In this document: positions 1 through 12,144 of the stretch, piece by piece
Numbering within the stretch: position 1 is the stretch's first letter
Layout: every line of letters begins with the position of its first letter
From: Verticillium longisporum
Taxonomy: Eukaryota > Ascomycota > Sordariomycetes > Glomerellales > Plectosphaerellaceae
DNA length: 64,000 nt
Reading direction: 5' to 3'
Assembly: GCA_019188255.1 (NCBI GenBank)
Contig: JAETXT010000005.1
Span: forward strand, 1 to 64,000
The notes under the pieces: model-generated
Told to the model about the DNA's origin: nothing
What the model saw: only the letters and a program-made list of their open reading frames with translations
The model's database searches: none
Position numbers and translations under genes: made by a program

Positions 1-838
1 CTATTATCTAAGCTCTACTTATTATAAAGTCTATTTATTTAGCCTTAATTTCTAATTTATTTAAGCAACCTAAAAGTAGCTTACGAGTCTATCTTAAAGC
101 TTCTATATTTTTATATTAAAATAAAATTTATATTTACTAACCTTAATTTAAAGATAAGTAAAAATAGAGATAGTATCTATTAATTAATTCTTCTAAATAG
201 AAAGTTAAGGCGATTAGAAATATTATACTTTATTAGAAAACTATTTACTAAATCCATTTATTAACTTTTAAGGTTAATAAGGTCCTTACTATCTTAAAAG
301 TATACTATAGTCTTATTATACTTAATATTACGATAATTAGAGTAAAGCGAGATTAAAGCTAAGTAATTGCTTCGTAGCCTTTCTAATAGTATAGAGTCTA
401 CTTATTATAAGAATATAATACCCGGGTTATAGTAATAGTAGTATCCTCTAAGATGCGATACTAAGCTTAAGATAGGAATAGCGGAATAAATTGAAATAGA
501 CTATATATAGGGATTGAAATTGATTTTTCCGAGCCCTATAATAATAGAAGACGTTTGAAACTATCTCTAGGCAGGCTATAATAATGCGTCCTGTAATTCT
601 CCTCCTCGATTAATCCGAAGGAATTTAGCCTTTAATAAGATCGATTATATAACTTACTATATATAGCTATTAGAAAGGGCAACCCGACTCTATTTCGATT
701 ATATAAGAAGTATAGAACTCGATTTAAGAATATATAATATAGTGAAATTATTTATATTATATTATTCTCGTCGGAGAATATACTTACTTAGTTTCTAAGA
801 AGCTTAAATTAAGGGTAGGGTATTATAAGTTATCTTTC
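1..838. repeat. RIP-degraded AT-rich repeat DNA
   Basis: Strongly AT-rich sequence with very few CpA or TpG dinucleotides and abundant TpA, as expected of repeats mutated by RIP. No reading frame of useful length survives. I could not assign the parent element. Confidence 0.75.
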
Positions 839-1176
839 GCAGGTTCGCAGACATCGTACATTTTTTCGAAACGTCTATCCACAGGACCAAGGCCCGTGAT
901 ACATTGGGGGAATCCTTCTGCTGCACAACCAATTCTCATTTAAGCCGCTTCAAGCCTGTCGTTGATCTCATGCAGGTGTGTCTAGCCGCGTCCACGTTGC
1001 ATATTCCGGCGGGCCGGAGAGAGTCAGCGTCGGCAAGCTCGGCGCATGATCTGGCGAGTGCCAGATGTCCATGACATCAGGCTGCTCGCAGCCGCACGAA
1101 GGAGGTGGGTGCAGCTTGTTATGGAGCTGAGCAATAGAGGGTGATCTTGCTGCACTCAAGACTAGTAATGCACCCC
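839..1176. other. Short GC-balanced island inside RIP-degraded DNA
   Basis: About 340 bp of normal base composition with ordinary CpA and TpG frequency, bounded sharply on both sides by AT-rich DNA. A 63-codon frame on the minus strand (968-1159) has no recognisable domain and is probably chance. It could be a short late insertion or a fragment too short to have been seen by RIP. Confidence 0.5.
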
Positions 1177-2395
1177 GATTAAATATAATAAGTTAAATCA
1201 TTAAATAGCTAAATAAATAGACCGATTTCCTATAATTAAATAACTAAATCTATAATATTTCGATATTTAGATATTTAATAAACGTTTAAATATATATTTA
1301 GGCCCGGAATATAGCTATTCCGAGCTCTAGGACCTATAAAAAGGCTTATCCGATTAATTAAAAGTCGTACTATTAATAAAAAGGAGTCTCTTATTAATAG
1401 TACGATAATACTAATAGTAGGATTCGAACCTATAGCCTCTAATAGAGCATTAAAGATCTTAATTAATTAGACTATTAGCTTCATTAATATCTATAAAGAA
1501 GATTCTATTTATATTATCTAATATATTTATATTTATATACGTAGAGTATTAGAACCTAAGGTTCCCCTAAAGTTATAATTCTAGTAATATAGTAATTCTA
1601 TTAATATACCTTATTTATAACGTTATTATAATAGCTCCTACGCCCTTAGAGCTATTCCTATACTATTATCGTTATTAATATATCTCTTATTATCTTTAGA
1701 ACCTACCCCTTTACTTCTATTTATATTTAGCTCTCCGAATTAAATTATTCCGATCCCGACCTCCCTATAACTATTTAATATAGCTATTATTTCACCCTTA
1801 ATACTCTTATTATAAAGAAGGGCTCTAGAGGCTATATAAGCTAGATTAAGGATTATAGATCTTTATAATAAAGCTCTTTAATAAAAGGAATACCTTTAAT
1901 AAGAGCTTCTAGATCTATAATCTCTATAATAAGAGATAGGATCTAATACTATTTAAAGCCTCTATAACGACTTCTTTAAGCCTCTATTTAAGGAAGAGAT
2001 ATAAGATATTCGAGGGATCTTTAATAGAGGATATCTCTTAGAGTTCTTTAGATACTTCTCTTCCGCTTTATCTATAACGTCCTATTACTTTATTAAGGGC
2101 TTAAATAGAAGGGCTAGAAGAGCTCGCCCTTAACTTTATTATTAATATAAATTAATTATTTAATATTTTTAATAATCTATTCCTATATTATTTATTATTA
2201 AATCTAAATCCGAATATATATAATAATCTCCTCTAGAATCGAAGGAGTCTATATATAAGATTTAATTAAATCTTTATATAAGAAGAAATAAATATAAATA
2301 GAACTTTAAGCTTCTTTAATAGATATTTATCTCTTTTACGATTATTAAACCTCTCTAAATCGCTTTAGGATATTTATGATATCTATATATTATAT
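1177..2395. repeat. RIP-degraded AT-rich repeat DNA
   Basis: AT-rich DNA with few CpA/TpG dinucleotides and no surviving gene. It contains a tRNA-like relic (1409-1479), listed separately. Confidence 0.7.
1409..1479 (-). tRNA. tRNA-like relic or head of a tRNA-derived SINE, RIP-mutated
   Basis: Read on the minus strand, the first seven bases (GCTAATA, 1479-1473) pair with TATTAGT (1416-1410), with one G-T pair at the end. An A-box-like stretch (TAGTCTAATTAATTAAG) follows, and there is a perfect B-box core (GGTTCGAATCC) in a T arm with four of five pairs. The anticodon arm has a nine-base loop in the best pairing, so no anticodon can be read with confidence. The base composition fits RIP decay. 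It may be a dead tRNA gene or the promoter end of a SINE. Confidence 0.4.
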
Positions 2396-2397
2396 TA

Positions 2398-4128
2398 ACG
2401 TAATCCACAAGCGAGTGGTTCACCCAAGCGAGTGGTTCATTCGCCCGGGCCCACGACCTACACCTGAATTCTACACATTCCACCTCCGCCCGCGATGGAG
2501 ACTCTTTCAAAGAAGGTCAATTATTCCTTGCTATCCAAGCTATGGACGACCCGAACCTAAGCGCCCGGAGTGCTGCGAGATCTACACCGTCCCTTAACGA
2601 CGCTCCTCCGACGCCAGAAGGGCCCCTCCCGACGCGAAAGCCCGCCCAATTCTGCCAAATTAAACAGTACTAGAAGAGAAAACTATTGTCGAATATATCC
2701 TTGACCGGCGATCTTGCTCCCTCCCCGGTTGGGTGAGGTCGGAGATATGGCGAATCGCCTGCTTGCCGACCGTGACGCCAGTCGGGAAGAACTGTAACGC
2801 AAATCGTCAAACGGCAACCAGAGCCGGACGCGTTTCTTTCGCAAGTACGACTAAGGGCCCAATGCGAAGATCCGGACGCGATAAACGCGTGGGCCTCGTG
2901 CATAACATGATCGCCAAGTACGGCATTCAAGAGGGCTGACATGTACAACTTGACGAGACCGGCTTCCAGATGGGCGTTATCGCCAACGGAATGGTCGTGA
3001 CCAGTTCGGAAAGACGGTCCAATGAAGATGAGGCAGCCAGGCAACCGGGAATGGGTTACGGTGATCCAGGGCGTTGGCGCGTTGGGCTTCCCGCCGCCTC
3101 ATCGTGGTTTCGGGCAGTACCACCTCTCGAGCTGGTACCAGGACGACGCGATTTCTCGCGACTGGAGAATCGTCTCCAAACGGCTGGACGACGAATGATA
3201 TTGGTCTGGAATGGATTCGGCATGACAGGCATTTTGACGGGCGGTTATCTCACTGATCCTGGGTGGCCACGAAAGTCACCACTCGGTCGACTTCGAACTC
3301 TACTGCAAGGAGAACAACATCATCACACTCTGTATGCCTCCTCATTCGTCACATCTACTCCAGCCTCTCGATGTTGGGTGTTTTGGCCCACTAAAGAAAG
3401 CATACGGTCGGCAAATCGAGGATAGGATGAGGCGGGGTACAACGCACATCAGCAAAGAGACTTCTTCCCAGCGTTTTCGGCTGCATTTCAGCAAGCAATG
3501 ACAGAAAACATCCAGGGATCGAGGAGCGGGGCTTGTCCCCATAACCCGGAAACAGTCTGTCAAAGCTGGATGTGAGGTTGAGGACGACGACGCCTCCGGG
3601 GACGTCCCACGGGGAGCGTGATTCTTGTCTCTAAGACGCCCACTAACCTGCCTCGAGGCAGGTTCCAGACTGACTTCATCAGGGCGAACGCCACCAGGAA
3701 GCCCCCAACGTCAATTTTAGATGCTGCTGACTATCTTGACGACGCATGCACCAGATCGCTCTGAAGTCAGAGGTTATGATCCCGAGAGGAAATGCCACAC
3801 TAAGCGACGCCGGAGGGCAAAGCTACGTCTCCGGGAAGGAGAGCATGGCTGACACAGACAAGATTGCCAGAAGGAAGTAGATATCCAGATAGAACGCTGC
3901 AGATCCGGGTCCCGCGTCGTGGTCCCAGCCGAAGAAACGATGCTGTAGCGTATGCGGGAAGACCGGCCACAACGCGAGAACTTGGGTAGCTACTCATCGT
4001 CTGCAAAGACGAGGAGGAGTGATTTTATTGATTTACGGCGTTTGGGTTGAGGTTTTCCTCGGAATGTTTGTCGGGTCGGGGTGAAGTGAACCACTCGCAT
4101 GGGTGAACCACTCGCTTGTGGATTACGT
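2398..4128 (+). mobile_element. pogo/Fot1-like DNA transposon, family A, copy 1 (defective)
   Basis: Bounded by TA target duplications and by terminal inverted repeats starting ACGTAATCCACAAGCGAG, each with a tandem GCGAGTGGTTCAC motif. It is inserted in RIP-degraded DNA but is itself not RIP-mutated. It is about 130 bp shorter than copy 3 (55396-57255), mainly through many scattered losses of one to a few bases, with few substitutions. Its transposase runs on the plus strand, opposite to the other two copies. Confidence 0.93.
2495..4022 (+). pseudogene. Broken pogo/Fot1-like transposase, family A
   Basis: Aligns by eye along its length with the 551-residue transposase of copy 3: same start (METLSK), central FDETGF region, LQPLDVG region and C-terminal stop. 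It is frameshifted dozens of times by small deletions and cannot make a working protein as written. Fragments of the conserved sequence appear in all three frames. The pattern, deletions far more frequent than substitutions, is unlike RIP or ordinary neutral decay. Confidence 0.9.
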
Positions 4129-4130
4129 TA

Positions 4131-4853
4131 TATTATCTATTAATAAAGGGGCTTAAAGGTAATATAAAGCTCTATTAAAAGGTATTAATCTTTAAAGAGG
4201 AGGTAATCTTTAATAGGAACTTATTTATAAAGGTCGACTTTATATATATTTCTAATTAAGAAGCCTTAAATATTACTCTTCTTCTTTAAAGCTTAATTAA
4301 ATATTAAATATATTAAATTCTATTAAATCTTATTATTTAATAATAATTAAAGCTTTATTATTATTTATTAATAAAAGAGGAATTCTTAATTTTAAGCTTC
4401 TCTATTATAATATATTAGAAGTATTTATTCTATTATAGAGAAGATCTTATTTATTTAATAATATTATAAAGCTTTCTTATTAAACCCTTCTTCTATTAGA
4501 AGTATAGGATATTATTAAGATTATCGCTATCCTCGAAAGATTAAGACTCCTATTTAAACGTTTTATTATCCTTATTATAAAGGAATATATAGCTAATAAA
4601 GTTAAATATATAATTATAATATTATAATTAATATTTAATAATATCTTCTTTATATAATTTAGGATAAAGAATATATAAAAGCTTATAAATATAAATATAG
4701 TTTATTAAAATATTATTAAAAATTAGAATATTAATAAAATTAATAATATCCTAATTTTAATAATATTTATAATAATATTAGCTATAAAAGTACCTATATA
4801 AGTATTTAGCTATTTATAAAGTATTAGGAAATATTATTATTACCCTTAGCTAT
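4131..4853. repeat. RIP-degraded AT-rich DNA between two transposons
   Basis: AT-rich spacer almost without CpA/TpG and with no reading frame. It separates copies 1 and 2 of the family A transposon, which are in opposite orientation. Confidence 0.7.
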
Positions 4854-4855
4854 TA

Positions 4856-6704
4856 ACGTAATCCACAAGCGAGTGGTTCACCCATGCGAGTGGTTCACTT
4901 CACCCCGACCCGACAAACATTCCGAGGAAAACCTCAACCCAAACGCCGTAAATCAATTAAAATCACTCCTCCTCGTCTTTGCAGACGATGAGATAGCTAC
5001 CTGACAAGTTCTCGCGTTGTGGCCGGTCTTCCCGCATACGCTACAGCATCGTTTCTTCGGCTGGGACCACGACGGGACCCGGGTTCTGCAGCGTTTCCTC
5101 TTTATCTGGATATCTACTTCCTTCTGAGCAATCTTGTCCTGTCCCTCGCCTACAGCCATGCTTCCTCCTTCCCGGAGACGTAGCTTTTGCCCTCCGGCGT
5201 CGGCTTAGTGTAGCATTTTCCTCTCGAAGGATCATAACCTCTGACTTCAAAAGAGCGATCTGGTGCATAACACCCCGCGTCCCCTTCGCAAGATAGTCAA
5301 CAGCATCTAAAATTGACGTTGGGGAGCTTCCCTGGTGGCGTGAGATTCGCCCTTTGATGAAGTCAGTCTGGGAACCTGCCTCGAGCAGGTTAGTGGGCGT
5401 CTTAGAGACCCAAGAATCACGCCCCTGTGGACGTCCCCGGAGGCGTCGTCGTCCTCAACCTCACATCCAGCTTTGACAGGACTGTTTCCGGGTTATGGGG
5501 ACAAGCCCCGCCTCGAAAGCCTCCCTGATGTTTTTTTCTGTCATTGCTTGCTGAAATGCAGCCGAAAACGCCGGGAAGAAGTCCTCTTTGCTGATGTGCG
5601 TTGTACCCGCCCTCATCCTATCCTCGATTTGCCGACCGTATGCTTTCTTTAGTGGGCCAAAACACCCAACATCGAGAGGCTGGAGTAGATGTGACGAATG
5701 AGGAGGCATACAGAGTGTGATGATGTTGTTCTCCTTGCAGTAGAGTTCGAAGTCGACCGAGTGGTGACTTTCGTGGCCATCCAGGATCAGTAGGCGATAA
5801 CCGCCCGAAGTACGGGACTTTGTATGCCTGTCAAAATGCCGAATCCATTCCAGACCAATATCATTCGTCGTCCAGCCGTTTGGAGATGTTGCGATTCTCC
5901 AGTCGCGAGAAATCGCGTCGTCCTGGTACCAGCTCGAGAGGTGGTACTTGCCCGAAACCACGATGAACGGCGGGACGGAGAAACCCAACGCGCCAACGCC
6001 CTGGATCACCGTAACCCATTCCCGGTTGCCTGGCTGCCTCATCTTCACATTGGACCGTCTTTCCGAACTGGTCACGACCATTCCGTTGGCGATAACGCCC
6101 ATCTGGAAGCCGGTCTCGTCAAAGTTGTACATGTCAGCCTCTTGGATGCCGTACTTGGCGATCATGTTATGCACGAGGCGGAACCACGCGTTTATCGCGT
6201 CCGGATCTTCGCATTGGGCCCTCTTGTAGTCGTACTTGCGAAAGAAACGCGTCCGGAGCTCTGGTTGCCGTTTGACGAAGTTTGCGGCCCAGTTCTTCCC
6301 GACGCGTGGCGCGTCACGGTCGGCAAGCAGGCGATTCGCCATATCTCCGACCTCACCCAACCGGGGAGGGTAAGATCGCGCATCTAGGTCAAGGATATAT
6401 TCGACAATAGTTTTCTCTTCTAGTACTGTTAATTTGGCAGAATTGGGCGGGCTTTCGCGTCGGGAGGGTTTGCCCTTCTGGCGTCGGAGGAGCGTCGTTA
6501 AGGGGACGGTGTAGATCCTCGCAGCACTCCGGGCGCTTAGGTTCGGGTCATTGTCCATAGCTTGGATAGCAAGGAATAATTGACCTTCTTTTGAAAGAGT
6601 CTCCATCGCGGGCGGAGGTGGAATCTGTAGAATTCAGGTGTAGGTCGTGGGCCCGGGCGAAGTGAACCACTCGCTTGGGTGAACCACTCGCTTGTGGATT
6701 ACGT
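4856..6704 (-). mobile_element. pogo/Fot1-like DNA transposon, family A, copy 2
   Basis: Flanked by TA and bounded by the same inverted repeats as copies 1 and 3. It is 11 bp shorter than copy 3. Reading the two side by side I saw about a dozen small deletions in copy 2 and almost no substitutions (one seen near 6538). It sits in RIP-degraded DNA yet carries no RIP pattern, so it arrived after that DNA was mutated. Confidence 0.95.
4963..6606 (-). pseudogene. pogo/Fot1-like DDE transposase, frameshifted C-terminal part
   Basis: Residues 1-360 read openly: an N-terminal psq-type helix-turn-helix, a CENP-B/Tc5-type helix-turn-helix, then the DDE_1 endonuclease core with FDETGF, LLILDGH and LQPLDVG carrying the three acidic residues. 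After the core (about 5500-5540) one-base deletions throw the frame off, so the coiled-coil and CCHC zinc-knuckle tail lie in other frames down to 4963. A protein with catalytic core but no tail could still be made. Copy 3 shows that the family protein is one continuous chain. Confidence 0.88.
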
Positions 6705-6706
6705 TA

Positions 6707-8739
6707 GTAGAAAATGTTTATAGCTAATTAGAAATATAGTACTAGATTAGTAGTATATATAAAATTAGGTATAGTACTAAACCTAGTAATAACTCGTATT
6801 ATATAGAAGTATATTATAGGTCTCGTACTTATATCGTATTTTAAGAGCCCTTAAATTACTTGAAGCCTTACTTAATACCTATCTTTTTATTAAGTTTATT
6901 ATATAGCTAGAATAAATATAATAGTACTTTTATAAGCATTTCCCTATTTATTTATATAGGAGATAGGGTCTTATAATCCTTCTAGTAGCTAAAATAAAAG
7001 CTAAATTATATTAATATCTAAATTATAAGAAAGAGAAAAAGCGAAGCTATATAATAGTATAATTTTTATATAATTCTATAGAACTATTAAGTAATAATAA
7101 TTATTTAACTTCTCTTATCTTTATTAGATTAGCTTATAAGCTAGAGTAGAACTAATTCTACTTTCTATAGATCTAGAAGTAGTCTATACGCCTAGTCTAC
7201 GCTTAGCCCTTATAGGTTAGTCTATTAGATATAGAGTAATTCCCCCGCCTTAATTTTTAAGGTTTTAATAAGTTTAATATATCTTCTTTTAGAAGAAATC
7301 GTTACTTCTTCGTCCCTTCCTATCTAATAGTATTCCCTATCTAATTCTAATACCCTTAACTATTATAAACGGATACTCTTCTAGATAGGCCCTATTTACC
7401 TTAGGGTTAATCCGAGTATTTACTTTATATTACCCTGAAAACGCTTATCTCTATTCTTATAGATAAATATACTATTAAATAGCTAAAAGTCTAGGCTACT
7501 AAGATCTTCGATCCGCTCCTTCCTCCAATATCTCCTTCTCGAGATATATCTACTTTTATATCTTTCGTCCTCTTATACTTCTTTATTTATTTATCTCTTA
7601 ATAATCCCTTTATTTATTTAGATAATATTACTTTTAATCGTTGCCTAGAACCTAGATTAATAATTTATATTATTTAAGAGGTATAATCGATACTTAAGGC
7701 TTAATAATTAAATGCCCTATTCGTTTATATATTCTATTAGCTTTATTATATTTATTAAATATTACGGAATAAAGTAAATAAGCCTATTTACTTTATAAAA
7801 AGGCTCTTTAATAGGAAATATACCCTAGAAGCTCTTATTATAAAATAAATATATTTACTATAACTATTCCTAGAAAAAAGTAATATATTAAGGCCTATTA
7901 CCCCCTTTAATATATATAGTAATCCTATTTATTATTAGACTTTAATTAATTATATATATTAAGGCTTACTTTCTTTTTATTATATTAAAAAGTAAATTTA
8001 AAATTATTAGTCTAGGTTCTAGGTAACGACCGAAAGTAATATTATCTTAATAAATAAGGGGATAATAGAGAGATAAATAGATAAAGGGATATAAGAGGAA
8101 GGGAGAGATAGAAGTCGTTATATCTTAAGAAGGAGGCGTTGGATAGAGGAACGGATTGAAGATCTTAGTAGCCCTGATTTTTAGCTATAGAATGGTATAT
8201 TTTTCGATAGGAATAGAGGTAAGCGTTATTAGGAGGAATTAATATAAGTACTTAGATTAATCTTAAAAGAAGTATAGCCTATCTTAGAAGATATCTATTT
8301 ATAATAATTAAATGTATTAAAATTAGATAGGAATTACTATATAATAGGAAGTAACGATTTTATTTAAAAATTAAGATATATTATTATTCTAAAACCCTTA
8401 AAAAGTAGGTTAGGGGAATTACTCTATATTTAATAGATTAACCCTTAGGGACTAAGCATAGATAAGGCGTATAGGCTATTTCTAGATCTACGGGGAAGTA
8501 GAGTCGGTTCTACTCTAGCTTATTAATTAAGCTAATAAGAGATAAGAGAAGTTAAATAGTTATTACTATTTAATAGTTCTATAGAATCGTATAAGAATTA
8601 TATTATTATATAGCTCCGCCTTTTCTCTTTCTAATAATATAAATATCGATATAGTTTAGCTTTTATTTTAACTACTAGAAGGGTTATAAGACCCTATCTC
8701 CTATACCCCTCGTAAAAGTAGTATATATATAGTTATATA
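6707..8739. repeat. RIP-degraded long inverted repeat (two arms of about 700 bp)
   Basis: About 6920-7665 reads as the reverse complement of about 8005-8735, with a spacer of roughly 340 bp. Matching landmarks include the Ile-Ser-like AT runs around 7020-7240 and 8420-8690, and the segment with GATCTTCGATCC (7504) opposite GGATTGAAGATC (8153). The arms differ mostly by C-to-T and G-to-A changes. They could be two opposed copies of one repeat or the ends of a large transposon. No gene survives. Confidence 0.6.
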
Positions 8740-11700
8740 GATATATTAGCTTATAATAAAATAAATAGTTTTATAGAGGAAAAGATATAAAACCTTATAG
8801 TACTTTTATATATAGGGAAAAAATTAAATTCTAGGGTATAGAAAATAAATAGAAACTATATATTATATTATTATAGGAAAATTAATTAGATAAAAACCTA
8901 TTTATATTTAATTTTAAGTATTTTATTATAATTAAGCTATTTATAATTTATAAATATAGTATTTAAATTACCTATTTATATATATCTATATAGAGTATTA
9001 TATAGAATCTTATCTAAGCCTTTAATAAGAATATCTAAAATATTATATTAAGTATATATCTAAAAAAACTATATTTTATTATATTTTAATAGATTTTAAT
9101 AATAATAAAATTGCCTATTTATATATTTAACCCTTTTATAAAATTTAGGGTTTTTAATTATTTTCTTAGCCCCTTTATTATCTATTAATAAAGTAGGTAT
9201 TTTAGGTTTATTTAAACCTAGGCCTTTAGATATCTTAGAAAATACTAAGAAAATATATATAGCTTCTTTAGAGGCCTCGTATAGTACTATATATTCAGCT
9301 TTATAAATAGATAGAGCTACTACCTTCTATTTAGCTAATACCTAGCTTATAGGGTTATTTATTCCTAAATAGAATATATATCTAGAAATAGAAGTTCTAT
9401 CTTCTATTATATTACTCTAGCTAGAGTCGCTATACCCTATTATATTTAAGAGTATATTATAAGTATATATTAGACTTATATCTAGATATTTATTTAAATA
9501 AGCCTATACTCTATTTAAAGTAATAAAATGCTCTTTAGAGGGGTTACTTATATATCTAGAATATCTATTTACTAAATAGGTAATATCTAGTCTATTATAT
9601 AAGGCTAAATATAATAAAGAGCTTATTTCCTATTAATATTAGAGGATTTCTAAATTTTTAACTTATAAGGAATTAGGTATTAAAGCTATTTTAGATATAC
9701 TAAGTATATCTACTAATCTTAAATTCAATTTATTATATTTTTTAGAATTCTCTCGTAATAGGCCTTTTAGGATATATATAAAAGCTTTTCTTCTTTATTT
9801 ATAGTTATTTTATTATTTAAAAGGTATTAATTAGTCCTAAATCTTTAAGATTTAATATATTTTAAAGTTTAGCTTATATAATAGATATTATTTTAGCTAT
9901 ATTAGCTATTATAATTATATCGTTAATATAATAGAGTAATATAGCCTTTAAAGGTAAAATAAATACCCCTAAATTAGATTCTAATACTTTAAAACCTAAG
10001 CTATTTAAAGCTTTAAGTAAATATTCGTACTAGAGTCTAGGGGACTATTTTAAACTATATAAGGCTTTATTTAGTTTATATATATAATTTTCCTTAATAG
10101 AAAAACTAGTAGGTTAAATAATATATATATCTTTATCGATATTTATATAAATAAATATATTATTAATAGCTAGCTATTTAAAATCCTAGCCTAGATTTAG
10201 ACCTAATATAAAAGCTAGCCTATAGCTTTTAGGTCTATAGGTAGTATTAAAGGTCTCTAGGTAATCTATATTAATAATTTAATTAAATCCCTAAACTACT
10301 TATCTAGCTTTATATTTTATTAGATTCTTATTTAAATCGTATTTTATCTTATAAATCTATCTACCCCCTAATATATTAGCTTCTTTAAATAGGGTATTTT
10401 TATTAATTAGAGACTAAGTAGATTAATCTATTAATTATTGAAATTCTAACTTTATAGTTTTATTCTAATTATCTTTATTAGGGCTATTTATAGCTTAGCT
10501 ATAAGTAGTAGGTTCCTCTATACTATTTATAATAAAGATATAGTTCTAGCCTAGAAAGTTAAAGAAATTTCCTAATAGTATATCCGATATATTTAATAAA
10601 TCGGCCGATTTTATATATATATAATCTTTAGGGTTCTAAATTTTAGGAAGCTTTATAGTTATATTAGGGTTATTATTATTATTATTATTATTATTACCTT
10701 CAGCTAGAAGCAAAGCTATTATCTTATTTATTTCTAAATTAAATAATTTAAGGTCTTCTAAAGTAGGAAGACCCTTTTCTATAATTAAAGGTATAAGAGT
10801 AATAAATTTATTTTCTAATATATATATATCCCTAGTCTAGAAGTCTTTTCTAATTTAAGTATTATATATTTTATAATTATATTTATCTATATTTATTAAA
10901 ATAGATTTACTAGCTCTTTCGTTTAGTTTCTTCTAAAGAGGTTCTTTATGTTTATAATAGGCTATAGAACCCTATATTTTTATATTATCTATATTAGGTA
11001 TTTTATTTTCTTTTAATTTATAAGTAGTTTTAAACCTTATAGAGCTATTACGAGTTCTATTATATATATATATAGCTTTATAGGCTATATCTCCCTATAG
11101 ATATAGAGGTAATCCTAATTAGAAAATTAGGGACCTTAATTTATCTATTATAGTCCTTATAGCTCGTTTAATAAACCCTTAGGGTTTATATATATAAAGT
11201 AGTTTAATTATATATTTTACTCCTATAAGCGTATTTTTAATGCTTTTATTTATAAATTCTTTATTACTATTAGTATATAATTCCTTTATAGTATAATTAA
11301 GCTTATTATTTTCTATTTCTTTATAGAACTTATTAAGCTTTTTAGAAACTACTTCTTTTAATTTATTAAATAATAAGAATATCTAGATATATTTAGTATA
11401 TTTATCTTTAATAAATAGAATCTATTTCTTATTATTATAAGTAGTAGGGGTAATAGGCCCTATTAAATCTAAATATAAGTTCTCTAGATATATATAATCT
11501 TTATATTTATTAGGGAATATTTTATTTATTATATTAATAAATGTACCCCTTTTATAGGCTTTATAATTTTCTATATTATATATAGCTATAATATCTATAG
11601 GCCTTTTATATATAGATTTAAGGGCTTTAATATTATAGTAAGTAAATCGGGTATATAAAGTATAAGCCTCTTCTAAAGATATTATAGTACTAGATTTTAA

Positions 11701-12144
11701 TCGATTCTAAGTCCTTATTTTATATATATTAAAATATATATTCCTTTACTTTAATTCCTATTTATTCCTAAGCCTATTATATCTATTATTTTAAAGATTA
11801 TCGAATAGAGTTCGAAATTTATATTTATTTATAAGCTTTTTATTATTATTATATTTTAAAACTAAAGTAGAAGTCTAATATAAGTTATTTTTAAAAGGTA
11901 CTATTATTGTATATATATCTTTATAATATAGGTTTACTTAATTATTTCCTCTAGTATATAAATAACCTAATTTATCTAAAGTGAATAGACTAATAATATT
12001 AATATTTAATTAAAGTAAATAGAAGTAGTCTTTTAATATTATATTTTCTTATATATCTTTTAAATGTATTATTATATCTCCTAGGCCCTCTAGGGTTATA
12101 GAACTAGCTTTTCCGTAAGAGGCCTTATTATTTAAATTATTATA

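Noticed and set aside
5824..6387. 187-codon plus-strand frame, repeated at 56375-56938
   Set aside because: Lies opposite the transposase core in both copies and mirrors its codons; no domain of its own.
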